64,000 bases of DNA, from positions 682,001 to 746,000 of the forward strand of contig NZ_CP016172.1 of the NCBI RefSeq assembly GCF_001676725.1, in the 5' to 3' direction. The stretch is from Bordetella flabilis (GTDB lineage: Bacteria; Pseudomonadota; Gammaproteobacteria; Burkholderiales; Burkholderiaceae_B). A program made the translations under genes and the position numbers. Numbering within the stretch: position 1 is the first letter of the stretch; each line of letters opens with the position of its first letter. The notes beneath the pieces were generated by a model, which made no database searches, was not told the DNA's origin, and saw only the letters and a program-made list of their open reading frames with translations. Below are positions 27,617 through 36,059 of this stretch, piece after piece.

Positions 27617-28435
27617 TCAGATCGAGCTGACGGCATGGCCGCCGCTTACGTCCAGCACCGAACCCGTCATGAACGCCGAGGCGTCGGAGGCCAGCAGAAG
27701 CAAAGGGCCGTCCAGGTCTTCCGGCCGGCCCAGGCGGCGCTGCGGAATGCGCTTGATCAATGCCTGGCCCGCGGCCGTCGCGAAAAACTCGCGGTTGAGA
27801 TCGGTCTCGATATAGCCTGGGGCCAGGGCATTGACGCGAATGCCGTAGCGCGCCCACTCCAGCGCCAGCGCGCGCGTCAGCTGGATCAGGCCCGCCTTCG
27901 AGGCCGCATACGCCGACACGTTGGCGGCGACGCGCAGCCCCAGCAACGAGGCGATGTTGATGATGGTTCCGCACTCGGGCGCCTGGGCAGGCGGGCCGGA
28001 TGGCGTGGTACGCGATTGCGGGTCCGGGTCCTGGGCGCTTGCCCGCATGTGGCGCGCCGCGGCCTGGGCCACGCGCCAGGCGCCGCTCAGGTTGACGTCG
28101 ATGACGCCAGCCCAGTCGGCTTCGTCCGTATCCAGCGCCGCCAGCGTGTTAGCCACGCCGGCGTTGTTGACCACGACGGATATCGGCCCCAAGGCGGAGG
28201 CAGCCTGGTCCAGCGCCTGCGTCACACTGGCGGGATTGGTCACGTCCATGCCGATTACCGCGGCGCGGCCGCCCTCTGCCTGGATCTGTTCGAGCACTTC
28301 GGCGCCCAGGTGCGTGCGCCGGCCGCACAGCGCCACCGCCGCGCCGGCGCGAGCCAGCGTAATTGCGAAATGCCGCCCCAGTCCGCTGTATGCGCCGGTC
28401 ACCAGAACGGTTTTGGAACGCAGATCCTCAAACAT
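27617..28435 (-). CDS. Short-chain dehydrogenase/reductase
   Basis: This 272-residue classical SDR has TGAYSGLG, VVNNAG, the serine in IINIASLLGL, and catalytic YAASK. An insert of about 20 residues rich in Pro, Ser and Gln (around residues 135-155) separates helix 4 from strand 5 and is unusual. The C-terminus is FMTGSVLDVSGGH. It overlaps the upstream 122-residue gene by eight bases. By position it probably oxidises a 3-hydroxyacyl-CoA, as LvaD does, but the substrate is not shown. Confidence 0.92.
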   Translation of the reverse strand: MFEDLRSKTVLVTGAYSGLGRHFAITLARAGAAVALCGRRTHLGAEVLEQIQAEGGRAAVIGMDVTNPASVTQALDQAASALGPISVVVNNAGVANTLAALDTDEADWAGVIDVNLSGAWRVAQAAARHMRASAQDPDPQSRTTPSGPPAQAPECGTIINIASLLGLRVAANVSAYAASKAGLIQLTRALALEWARYGIRVNALAPGYIETDLNREFFATAAGQALIKRIPQRRLGRPEDLDGPLLLLASDASAFMTGSVLDVSGGHAVSSI

Positions 28436-28796
28436 GCACCGTGTCTCCCTGCCGGGGCCCGCGTAGTGAAGGCGCCAGGTCGTCGGGCACTTCCACTTCG
28501 ACCCGCAGCACCGCGCTGGCCAATGCCTTGCCGTAGTTGTCGATCGCCAGGTTGCGGGAAACGCCGCCGCCCAGCGCGCCATGCAATACGAAATTCAGCG
28601 CACCCAAGCCGTCCACTTCGTAGCGCTCGACCTCGCCCTGCACGGCGTCCCCGAACAGCGCTTTTACGGCCTGCGCCGTGAGCACGCGCTTGATGTGCGG
28701 ATAGAACGCGGCATCGTAGGCGATGACGGCGATGTTGGAGGTGTTTCCCTTGTCTCCGGCCCGGCTGTGGGCAATATGCCTGAGCGTAACCCGCAT
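28428..28796 (-). CDS. AtuA-related small protein (C-terminal AtuA domain as a separate protein)
   Basis: This 122-residue protein corresponds to the ferredoxin-fold-like domain found at the C-terminus of longer AtuA proteins: LRHIAHSRAGDKGNTSNIAVIAYD at the start, then VERYEVDGLGALNFVLHGALGGGVSRNLAID. Its start lies one base after the AtuA stop and its end overlaps the SDR gene. With the 454-residue neighbour it totals 576 residues, about the length of fused AtuA. Fused and split forms both occur in nature. It probably forms a complex with the neighbour. Function unknown. Confidence 0.85.
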   Translation of the reverse strand: MRVTLRHIAHSRAGDKGNTSNIAVIAYDAAFYPHIKRVLTAQAVKALFGDAVQGEVERYEVDGLGALNFVLHGALGGGVSRNLAIDNYGKALASAVLRVEVEVPDDLAPSLRGPRQGDTVHV

Positions 28797-28797
28797 A

Positions 28798-30162
28798 TCA
28801 CTTTCCTCCAAAATGCTTGATGCGCGTATGGACGGACCCGCGCGGGACCAGGGTGGACCACAGGCCGATGACCTCGCGCACCCGGTCCTGGTGCGGCACC
28901 CGCTTGCCGGTGGAGGCCAGACCGCAGACGGCCATGCCGTCCACCTCGCGGCCCACCTTTTCCGCCTCGGCGCGCGTGGCGGTGCGCGCCGCCACGCGAA
29001 CGGCCACCTCATTGGGCTCGCAGGCCGGAATGGGCGAAGCGGCGCCGTGCACCGCGTTCACGCCGATGAAGTCCACGCGCACTTCCTGCGCCTGCAGTCC
29101 GACAATGCGGAACCGTTCATGCAGGATGCGCTCGGCAAGCCGTGCCTTTTCTACGCAGCCCGGGCCGGCATAGAAGAACATATCCTCGCCGATATAGCCC
29201 TCCGCGCAGCCCATCGATACCTTGAGCGTGGCGGTGCGCGGCTTGCCGCCGATGCCGCTGACGCGCACGCGGTCCGGCCCCAGCTGCTCCAGCCGGGCGC
29301 TGGTGAAGTCGACCACCACGTCCGGCGTGATATAGCGAGAAGGATCGTGCACCTCGTAGAACATCTGTTCCTTCACCGTCTGCAGGTCGATACGGCCGCC
29401 GCTGCCTTCGATCTTGACGATGACGGCGCTGCCGTCCTCTTCGACTTCAGCGATGGGAAAGGCCAGGTTCCAGGGGTCGGGCACGTCCTTGAAGCCGGGG
29501 TCGCTGAAATAGCCGCCCGTCACCTGCGCTCCGCATTCCAGCAGATGGCCGATGCCGCTGCCCTGGCCCAGCCTGGCCCAGTCGTCCTTACGCCAGCCGA
29601 AGTAATGCATCATGGGCGCGAGGAACAGCGAGGGGTCGGCTACGCGCCCCGTGACAACGATATGCGCGCCCTCATCCAGGGCCTGGGCAATGGCCGTCGC
29701 GCCCGCATAGGGCTCGGCCGTAATCAACTCCCCGCGCAGGGTCGATACCGGCTCACCGCTTTCCATGATGGGCTGGTCGCTGTCCGCAATGGTGGCGGTC
29801 AGGTCGCTGGCGGTCACGGCTGCCACCCGCGCATCCTGCCATCCCGCCTCCGCGCAGAGTTCGGCGATGCGGCGCGCGGCGGCCTCCGGATCTATCCATC
29901 CCTGATTGGTGACGATGCGGGTGCCGTTGCGGTGGCAATGCGGCAGCACAGCACGGAAGCGGTCGTCCAGCCAGGTGTCGTAGCCCGGAAAGGACGGATC
30001 GCGGCGCTTGCGCACCTGGGCCGCGGACACCGTGGCTTCCGCCATGGTTTCGAAGCACAGGAAGTCCAGCCTGCCGTGTTCGGCATTCAGGCGTGCGGGG
30101 TCGATGCGGTCGCCCCACCAGCCGGCGCCCGAACCGATGCGCAGGGTTCTCTTGCTGTTCAT
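28798..30162 (-). CDS. AtuA-family protein (DUF1446), N-terminal part
   Basis: This 454-residue AtuA/DUF1446 protein has the typical N-terminus RIGSGAGWWGDRIDPA, then GRLDFLCFETMAEAT, TNQGWIDPEAAA, IVVTGRVADPSLFLAPMMHYFGW, and LLECGAQVTGGYFSDPG. AtuA is needed for acyclic terpene (citronellol, geraniol) use in Pseudomonas, but its reaction is not known; homologues are common in CoA-dependent catabolic operons. GAAGGAGAC precedes the ATG at 30162. The geranyl-CoA carboxylase genes (atuC, atuF) that mark the terpene pathway are absent here, so a different substrate is likely. Confidence 0.88.
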   Translation of the reverse strand: MNSKRTLRIGSGAGWWGDRIDPARLNAEHGRLDFLCFETMAEATVSAAQVRKRRDPSFPGYDTWLDDRFRAVLPHCHRNGTRIVTNQGWIDPEAAARRIAELCAEAGWQDARVAAVTASDLTATIADSDQPIMESGEPVSTLRGELITAEPYAGATAIAQALDEGAHIVVTGRVADPSLFLAPMMHYFGWRKDDWARLGQGSGIGHLLECGAQVTGGYFSDPGFKDVPDPWNLAFPIAEVEEDGSAVIVKIEGSGGRIDLQTVKEQMFYEVHDPSRYITPDVVVDFTSARLEQLGPDRVRVSGIGGKPRTATLKVSMGCAEGYIGEDMFFYAGPGCVEKARLAERILHERFRIVGLQAQEVRVDFIGVNAVHGAASPIPACEPNEVAVRVAARTATRAEAEKVGREVDGMAVCGLASTGKRVPHQDRVREVIGLWSTLVPRGSVHTRIKHFGGK

Positions 30163-30174
30163 GCGGGTCTCCTT

Positions 30175-31152
30175 CTACATGCGGATATGGGCGTCCTGTA
30201 TGACCTGCCGCCACTTCGCGGTGTCGTCTCTGATGATGCGCGCGTAGTCGTCGGGGGTATCGGCAATCGGGATGGCGCCCAGGTCTTGCACCTGTTTGCG
30301 CACCGCGGGGTCGCCGAATGCCTGCGCCACGGCGTCGCGTATGCGCTTGACGACCGGCGCGGGCGTGCCGGCGGGCGCCAGCAGGCCGAACCAGGAGTCG
30401 ACGGCGTAACCCTTGAGCCCGGCTTGCTCCATGGTGGGAACGCCAGGCAGCATGGGCGAAGGCGTGGTCGTGGTGACCGCCAGCGCGCGCACCGCGCCCG
30501 ACTTGATCTGGCCGATCGCCGAGGGCAGGTTGTCGTACATGAGCTGCACTTGCCCGCCCAGCAGATCGGTCATGGCCGGCGCGGAGCCTTTGTAGGGCAC
30601 ATGGCGTATGTCGACACCGGCCAGGCGATTGAACAGCTCGCCCGACAAATGAGGCGTGCCGCCCACGCTGGTCGAGGCAAAGTTCAAGGTGCCCGGCTGT
30701 GCCTTCGCATGCGCGATTACTTCGCGCACGCTGCCGAAACCCTGGCCGGCCCTGACCAGCAGCACGTTGGGCGAATTGGCCACCAGCGTTACCGGCGCGA
30801 AGTCGCGGGCCGGGTCGTAAGGCATCTGGCTGTAGATGAACTGATTGGTCACCTGCGTGCCCACCGTTCCCATGACCAGCGTGTAGCCGTCGGGCCGCGA
30901 ACGCGCGACCACCGCGGCGCCGATGTTGCCGCCGGCGCCGGGGCGGTTCTCGACCACCACATTCTGGTGCAGCCGGCTGCTCGTTTCGCGCGCGACCAGG
31001 CGTGCCAGCAGATCCGTGGTGCCGCCCGGCGGGAACGGCACGACCAGCGTGATCGGCTGCTGCGGCCAGGCATCGGCCGGGCCTGCGCCTGCGCAGGCCG
31101 GAGCAGCCATCGCCATCGCCATCGCCAGAACAAGTAGCGGTATCTTCTTCAT
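30175..31152 (-). CDS. Bug-family (TctC-like) periplasmic binding protein
   Basis: This 325-residue tripartite-tricarboxylate-transporter receptor has a signal peptide (MKKIPLLVLAMAMAMAAPACAGA) and the Bug motifs ITLVVPFPPGGTTDLLAR, VVENRPGAGGNIGA, PDGYTLVMG, DIRHVPYKGSAPAMTDLLGGQVQLM and GLLAPAGTP. It binds a carboxylate in the periplasm. No TctA/TctB permease gene is nearby; Alcaligenaceae have many such orphan receptors. The start overlaps the acyl-CoA ligase stop by four bases. It probably presents the substrate of this operon or of its intermediate. Confidence 0.94.
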   Translation of the reverse strand: MKKIPLLVLAMAMAMAAPACAGAGPADAWPQQPITLVVPFPPGGTTDLLARLVARETSSRLHQNVVVENRPGAGGNIGAAVVARSRPDGYTLVMGTVGTQVTNQFIYSQMPYDPARDFAPVTLVANSPNVLLVRAGQGFGSVREVIAHAKAQPGTLNFASTSVGGTPHLSGELFNRLAGVDIRHVPYKGSAPAMTDLLGGQVQLMYDNLPSAIGQIKSGAVRALAVTTTTPSPMLPGVPTMEQAGLKGYAVDSWFGLLAPAGTPAPVVKRIRDAVAQAFGDPAVRKQVQDLGAIPIADTPDDYARIIRDDTAKWRQVIQDAHIRM

Positions 31153-33383
31153 GGTTGCTTGTCTCCAGGCATGCGGCGCGTGTTGTGGGCGAATTCCACC
31201 AGGGCATCCAGGGCGACCGCGCCTTCGCCGCGCGGGCCCAGCAGCACAGGATTGATGTCGATGGATTGCAGTTGCGCGGGCGCGTGCAGCGCGTACTGCG
31301 CGAGCCGCACGGCCATGCGGGCCAGCGCATCGACGTCGGCGGGCGGCTCGCCGCGCACCCCGCGCAACACGGGGCCTATGCGCAGCGCGTGTATTTTGTG
31401 CGCGGCCTCCTCTACGCTGAAGGGGGGAAGCAGCACCGCCACGTCGCCCAGGGCCTCGACGTACTTGCCGCCGCTTCCCAGCATGATTACCGGGCCGAAC
31501 ACCGGATCCCTGTGCATGCCCAGCGCGCACTCGTGCAAGCCCGAGTGCATCCGGGCGACGATCCAGGCCGCGTCGCGCACGCCCAGCGACTGCAGCGTGC
31601 GCGCCTGCGCCTGGACCGCCGCGCGTATGGAATGTTCGTCATCCAGCCCCAAGGCCACCAGGCCGTGCTCCGATTTGTGCGGGATGGCGGCGGAGCAGGC
31701 TTTCAGCGCAATCGGGCCGTCCAATTCGCGCCAGGCGGCCACGGCCTCGTGCGCGCCGGCGCATACCCGATGGCGCACCACCGGCAGCCCTTGTGCCTGC
31801 AGCAGGGCAAGACTGTCCGCTTCCGAGAGCACGCCGGACTGAACGGCAGCCGCCGGAAGACCGGACAGGCCGGGCTTGGACTCATGCGCGCGCGTCGCAC
31901 CGGCAGTTGCCGAGCCGGCGGCCATGCGCGGTTCGCCTCGTTCATGGTCGCCGGCCGCAGCCGGGCGGCGGCTTGTCCCGGGCCATCCGGCCTCCGGACG
32001 CGCATGCAGCCGCGCCAGCCGGGCCAGGCCGGCCAGCGCGCCAATAGCGTGCTGTTCGTCGGCATACACGGCCAGGCCCGCATCGCGGAAGGCCGCCGCC
32101 ACGGCATCCTGCCAAGCCACCACCGCCACGGGTTTCTCTGCTGCTCGGGCGAATGTGGCCGTGTCGGCGGCAAACGCCTGCACGTCGTAGCCGCGCCCTG
32201 CCACCGGAATGTCGATCAGGAACATGTCCGCCGCCGGATCCTGGCCGATGACCGGCAGCACATGGCCGAACAGGCCGTTGTTCGAAAGCAGGGCGGCAGT
32301 AATGTCCACGGGATTGCTGGTGGTGGCGAAGCCGGGCAGCCGGCGCATCAGTTCGGCCTGCGTTTCCTCGCGCAGCTGGGCGACCTCCAGCCCATGCTCC
32401 ACGGCTGCATCGGACGCCAGCACGCAACTGGCGCCGGAGTTGCTGACGGCAACCAGGCGCCTGCCGCGCGGCAGGGGGCCCTTGAGCGCCAGCTCGGCGT
32501 AGCGCGCCATTTCATGCGGGTCGCGGGCGCGAAGGATGCCGTGGCGCTCCATGAAAGCCTCCACGGTGCGGTCTTCGCTGGCCAACGCGCCCGTGTGCGA
32601 GGCGGCGGCGCGCTGGCCTTCTGCCGTGCGGCCCGCCTTGACCGCGATCAGCGGCACGCCGCGCTCGCGCGCCAGGGCAGCCGCCTGTGTCAGCGGACCC
32701 GCATCCTGCAGCGATTCGAGGTAGAGCAGCACCACGCGTATTTCCGGATCCTGCAGCACCGCGCAGGCCAGCTCCGCGACGGTGACGTCGGCTTCGTTGC
32801 CGGTGGCATGCACATGACGCACGCCTATGCCACGCTGCCGCAACAGGCCATACACCATGGCGCTCATGCCGCCGCTCTGGCTCAATACGGCCACGGGTCC
32901 GTCGGCGGGCGCCATCTCCATGAACATGGTGGAAAAGCAGGCGACGGCGCCGTTGCCGAAGTTGGCCAGGCCCTGCGAATTGGGACCCACGATGCGCATG
33001 CCGGCGGCGCGCGCCCGCGCGGTCATCGCGTCCTGCAGCGCGCGTCCCGCGGCGCCCGTTTCCGAGAAGCCCGCGGCGATGACGATGGCCGCGCCCACCC
33101 CTTTCTCGATGCAGGCGTCCACCGCTTGCACCGCCATGTCGCCCGCCACGGCGACGATGGCCGCATCGGGCGCCTCCGGCAGGTCGGCCAGCGTGGGCCA
33201 GGTACGTTCGCCCTGCACTTCGGCGCGCTGCGGATTGATGGGATAGATCTTGCCGGCATAACCGTGGCGCCGCATGTAGAAAATGGGGCGGCCGCCGATC
33301 TTGTCGGGGTTGTCCGATGCGCCCACGATGGCGATCGACGCCGGATCCAGCAGGCAGTTCAGCCCGCGTTGTGCTGAAGTCAT
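31149..33383 (-). CDS. NDP-forming acyl-CoA synthetase (acetate-CoA ligase family)
   Basis: This 744-residue protein has the three parts of ADP-forming acyl-CoA synthetases. A CoA-binding Rossmann domain (IAIVGASDNPDKIG, residues 17-30) comes first. Two succinyl-CoA-ligase-like domains follow (SQSGGMSAMVYG and ASHTGALA, with H263 as the likely phosphohistidine). A C-terminal ATP-grasp domain (IALKACSAAIPHKSEHGLVALG, MLGSGGKYVEALGD, QSIDINPVLLG) ends the protein. It makes a CoA thioester with phosphate-histidine chemistry. It is a second CoA ligase in the same operon besides the AMP-forming one. A low-complexity Ala/Gly/Pro linker near residues 470-510 joins the halves. Confidence 0.92.
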   Translation of the reverse strand: MTSAQRGLNCLLDPASIAIVGASDNPDKIGGRPIFYMRRHGYAGKIYPINPQRAEVQGERTWPTLADLPEAPDAAIVAVAGDMAVQAVDACIEKGVGAAIVIAAGFSETGAAGRALQDAMTARARAAGMRIVGPNSQGLANFGNGAVACFSTMFMEMAPADGPVAVLSQSGGMSAMVYGLLRQRGIGVRHVHATGNEADVTVAELACAVLQDPEIRVVLLYLESLQDAGPLTQAAALARERGVPLIAVKAGRTAEGQRAAASHTGALASEDRTVEAFMERHGILRARDPHEMARYAELALKGPLPRGRRLVAVSNSGASCVLASDAAVEHGLEVAQLREETQAELMRRLPGFATTSNPVDITAALLSNNGLFGHVLPVIGQDPAADMFLIDIPVAGRGYDVQAFAADTATFARAAEKPVAVVAWQDAVAAAFRDAGLAVYADEQHAIGALAGLARLARLHARPEAGWPGTSRRPAAAGDHERGEPRMAAGSATAGATRAHESKPGLSGLPAAAVQSGVLSEADSLALLQAQGLPVVRHRVCAGAHEAVAAWRELDGPIALKACSAAIPHKSEHGLVALGLDDEHSIRAAVQAQARTLQSLGVRDAAWIVARMHSGLHECALGMHRDPVFGPVIMLGSGGKYVEALGDVAVLLPPFSVEEAAHKIHALRIGPVLRGVRGEPPADVDALARMAVRLAQYALHAPAQLQSIDINPVLLGPRGEGAVALDALVEFAHNTRRMPGDKQP

Positions 33384-33437
33384 GAATGCTCCGTAAGAGG
33401 CCGTAGAGGGCTCGCAGGCCGGCGCGCCCCGGCAGGC

Positions 33438-34403
33438 TCAATTGACCGTGGCGCCCGAGGTTTTCACCACGTTTGCCCATTTGGCGACTTCCTTGTCGAC
33501 GAAGCCGGCGTAGTCCTGCGGAGCCATCCATTGCGCGGTAAATCCCTGCGCGGCGAATTTCTCTTTCACTTCCGGCCGCGCCAGCACGTCCTGCAAGGCC
33601 TCGCTGATGGACTTCAGCACCCCGGGCGGGGTGCCGGCCGGCGCCATCAGGCCATTCCATGCGGTCGCCTCGTAGCCGGGCAGGCCCGATTCGGCGATGG
33701 TAGGCAGATCGGGCGCCGCCTCCGACCGTTTGGCGCTGGTGACTGCCAGGCCTTTCAACTTGCCGGCCTTCACATAAGGCAGCGACGACAGCATGGTGTC
33801 GAAGATCAGATCGTCCTGGCCGCTCATGACATCGGTCAGCGCGGGGGCGCTGCCGCGATAAGGCACATGCACCATCTTCGTTCCCGCCATGCTGTTGAAA
33901 AGTTCGGCGGCCAGGTGCGTGGACTGGCCGTTGCCCGATGAGGCGAACGTCAGCTTTCCAGCCTTGGCGAGCGCAATCAGTTCCTTCACATTGTTGGCCG
34001 GAAGGGTGGGGCGCACTGATAGCAACAGCGGACCGGAAGTAAGCAGGGAGATGGGCGCGAAGCTCTTGCGCACGTCGTAATTCAGGTTATGGAAAAGCGA
34101 CATGTTGATGGCGTGCGCCGTGGTGGCGACAAGCAGGGTGTAGCCGTCGGGCGCGGCCTTGGCGACCATATCGGCGCCGATGTTGCCGCCCGCGCCGGAC
34201 CGGTTATCGACGATCACGTTCTGGCCCAGCTTCTGGGTCAGGCCTTGCGCGACGACGCGCGCCACGATGTCGGTGGGTCCACCCGCCGGATACGGCACGA
34301 CCAGCGTGATAGGGTGATCGGGCCAGTCCGCAGCGGCGGCAGTGGTGGCGGCCGTCAGGCCGAACGCGGCCAGCAGGGGCCGCCACATCGCGAAGATGCG
34401 CAT
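33438..34403 (-). CDS. Bug-family (TctC-like) periplasmic binding protein
   Basis: This 321-residue Bug receptor has a signal peptide (LLAAFGLTAATTAAAA) then HPITLVVPYPAGGPTDIVAR, VIVDNRSGAGGNIGAD, PDGYTLLVATTAH, VHVPYRGSAPALTDV and GLMAPAGTPPGV. It is the second such receptor in this operon and is clearly diverged from the one at 30175, so the two probably bind different acids, or substrate and product. AAAGGAGGAAG lies directly before the ATG at 34403, one of the strongest ribosome sites in the window. Confidence 0.94.
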   Translation of the reverse strand: MRIFAMWRPLLAAFGLTAATTAAAADWPDHPITLVVPYPAGGPTDIVARVVAQGLTQKLGQNVIVDNRSGAGGNIGADMVAKAAPDGYTLLVATTAHAINMSLFHNLNYDVRKSFAPISLLTSGPLLLSVRPTLPANNVKELIALAKAGKLTFASSGNGQSTHLAAELFNSMAGTKMVHVPYRGSAPALTDVMSGQDDLIFDTMLSSLPYVKAGKLKGLAVTSAKRSEAAPDLPTIAESGLPGYEATAWNGLMAPAGTPPGVLKSISEALQDVLARPEVKEKFAAQGFTAQWMAPQDYAGFVDKEVAKWANVVKTSGATVN

Positions 34404-34473
34404 GGTTGTCTTCCTCCTTTATTGCTTGTTGTGGTGCGTGGACGCGGTATGCGGCACACGCCTGTAGCCGCCC

Positions 34474-34914
34474 TCAGGCCGGCCCTGCAGCCGGAGGAGG
34501 GCGCGGCGAGAAGCGCAGCAACGTCCTTCCTCCAATCTCCACTGGCGCGCCGGTCACCCGGTCGCCGATACTCGCCGGGTCTTGTGCATGCGCCATCAGC
34601 ACCGGCCCTTCATCCAGGCGCACCAACACCAGCGTGTAGGGCACGTGCGCGCGCCAGAAGCTGTCCGGCGCGCGCATCACTTTGCTGATCGCAGTGACGA
34701 CGCCCGCGCCGCGGGCGCGTATCCACTGCAGTTCGGTGCCGCCGCACGATGCGCAGGCGTAAGGGCGCAGCGTCCAGCATGCGCCGCAGCCGGTGCAGCG
34801 CTGGATGTCCAGGGGATGGCGCGATGGGCTCACTGGTGTACCCTCCTGTCGCTGCGCGACGCCTCCCCGAGGGAGGGCAGCGCGCCCTTCGGGCGGCCGC
34901 GCGGGCCCGCTCAT
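34474..34914 (-). CDS. Zn-ribbon/OB-fold DUF35 protein, thiolase partner
   Basis: This 146-residue DUF35 protein has a rubredoxin-like zinc ribbon with C-x2-C (CTGCGAC) and C-x2-C (CASCGG), followed by an OB fold (GAGVVTAISKV, PYTLVLVRLDEGPVLMAHAQ). Such proteins accompany SCP2-type thiolases and acyl-CoA enzymes and help form the acyl-CoA tunnel. The start at 34914 overlaps the thiolase stop as ATGA. An internal GTG after about 27 Arg/Pro-rich residues is an alternative start. It should form a complex with the neighbouring thiolase. Confidence 0.88.
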   Translation of the reverse strand: MSGPARPPEGRAALPRGGVAQRQEGTPVSPSRHPLDIQRCTGCGACWTLRPYACASCGGTELQWIRARGAGVVTAISKVMRAPDSFWRAHVPYTLVLVRLDEGPVLMAHAQDPASIGDRVTGAPVEIGGRTLLRFSPRPPPAAGPA

Positions 34915-36056
34915 GCATGCTCCTCGGCGCGGCGCAGCACCAGGCTGACGTGGGAAGACAACACGCCGCCGTCGGCGTGCACCAGGGCGCAGCGGCGCGG
35001 CGAGACCTGGCGACCGCCTGCGCGGCCGGCCAATTGCAGCCAGGCTTCGGCGATGTGCGCCATGCCCCCCGCCACGCCGGAGTGCCCAAAGGAAAGCAGG
35101 CCGCCGTGCGTGTTCAATGGCAACCTGCCATGTGCATCGAAATCGCCGCGCCGCGCGGCGTCGCCCGCTTTTCCGCGCGGCACGAAGCCCAGCTCTTCGA
35201 GCAGCATCACGAGTGTGATGGTGAAGGAGTCGTAGATTCCCAGGTAATCGATTTCTTCACGCCTGGCGCCCGCCTGCTGCAACGCGCGTGCGCAGGCGCG
35301 GGCGGCGCCGGTGTCATCCAGGTCGCGCAGCGCGGACAGGTGCTGGTGCCGATGGGCCTGGCCGGCGCCGTCGATGGTGACCGGGCCTTCGTCCGCGCCC
35401 ACCAGCACGGCGACCGCGCCATCCGAGATGGGGCAGCAGTCCAGCAAGCGCAGCGGCGACGCGATGGGCTTGGAGTCCAGCACCTGCTGCAGTGTTATAG
35501 GTTCGGCCAGGTGCGCGTGAGGATGCGTGCTGGCGTTGCGCCTCATCAGCACCGCGTATTCCGCCAGGTCTTCGCTGCGCAGGCCCGTGCGGGCCATGTA
35601 GGCGGACGCCAGCAGCGCGTAATAGGCGGGTACGCAGGCGCCGTTGGGTAGTTCGGTATCGGGCTCGCCGACCTGTGCCAGGGTTTGTATGGAGGTATCG
35701 ACAGCCTGTCCCGTAAAGCGGTTTTCGCCGGCGACTACCAGCACTCGACGGCATCGGCCCGAGCGCACCAGATCGCTTGCCAGCATCACCATCGCGGCGC
35801 CAGTGGCCCCTCCCATCTGCATCGAGTGGGCATACTCGGGTTCGATGCCCAGTTTTTCGCTCAGCAGTGTGGCCAGCATCAGATGCGGAAACGTTGTTGC
35901 GTACCCGCACAGCACGCCGTCCATATCGCTGCGCGCCACGCCGGCATCGGCCAGGACGGTGTTGGCTGCCTCGGCCATCAGATCCAGGGCCGATGCGCCT
36001 TCGCGGCGGCCAAAGCGGGTGGTGGCGGCGGCTTGCAGGTACGCGGTTTCGCTCAT
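34911..36056 (-). CDS. Thiolase-superfamily protein (SCP2/lipid-transfer type), nucleophile cysteine missing
   Basis: This 381-residue member of the SCP2-thiolase group has DMDGVLCGYATTFP, EYAHSMQMGGATGAAMVMLA, YLGIYDSFTITLVMLLEELG and the C-terminal NTHGGLLSFGHSGVAGG. At the place where thiolases carry the nucleophile (x-N-x-x-C-A-S-G) this protein has MGGATG, so the cysteine is a glycine. The GHSG histidine is present. Relatives act with DUF35 partners as aldolases or retro-aldolases (for example Ltp2 in steroid side-chain cleavage). It starts three bases after the IclR stop. Confidence 0.87.
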   Translation of the reverse strand: MSETAYLQAAATTRFGRREGASALDLMAEAANTVLADAGVARSDMDGVLCGYATTFPHLMLATLLSEKLGIEPEYAHSMQMGGATGAAMVMLASDLVRSGRCRRVLVVAGENRFTGQAVDTSIQTLAQVGEPDTELPNGACVPAYYALLASAYMARTGLRSEDLAEYAVLMRRNASTHPHAHLAEPITLQQVLDSKPIASPLRLLDCCPISDGAVAVLVGADEGPVTIDGAGQAHRHQHLSALRDLDDTGAARACARALQQAGARREEIDYLGIYDSFTITLVMLLEELGFVPRGKAGDAARRGDFDAHGRLPLNTHGGLLSFGHSGVAGGMAHIAEAWLQLAGRAGGRQVSPRRCALVHADGGVLSSHVSLVLRRAEEHA

Positions 36057-36059
36057 CGG

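Noticed and set aside
31155..33377. Open frame of 740 codons on the plus strand opposite the NDP-forming acyl-CoA ligase gene
   Set aside because: The minus strand encodes a complete, motif-bearing enzyme; long antisense frames are expected in GC-rich genes, and the plus product has no recognisable domain.
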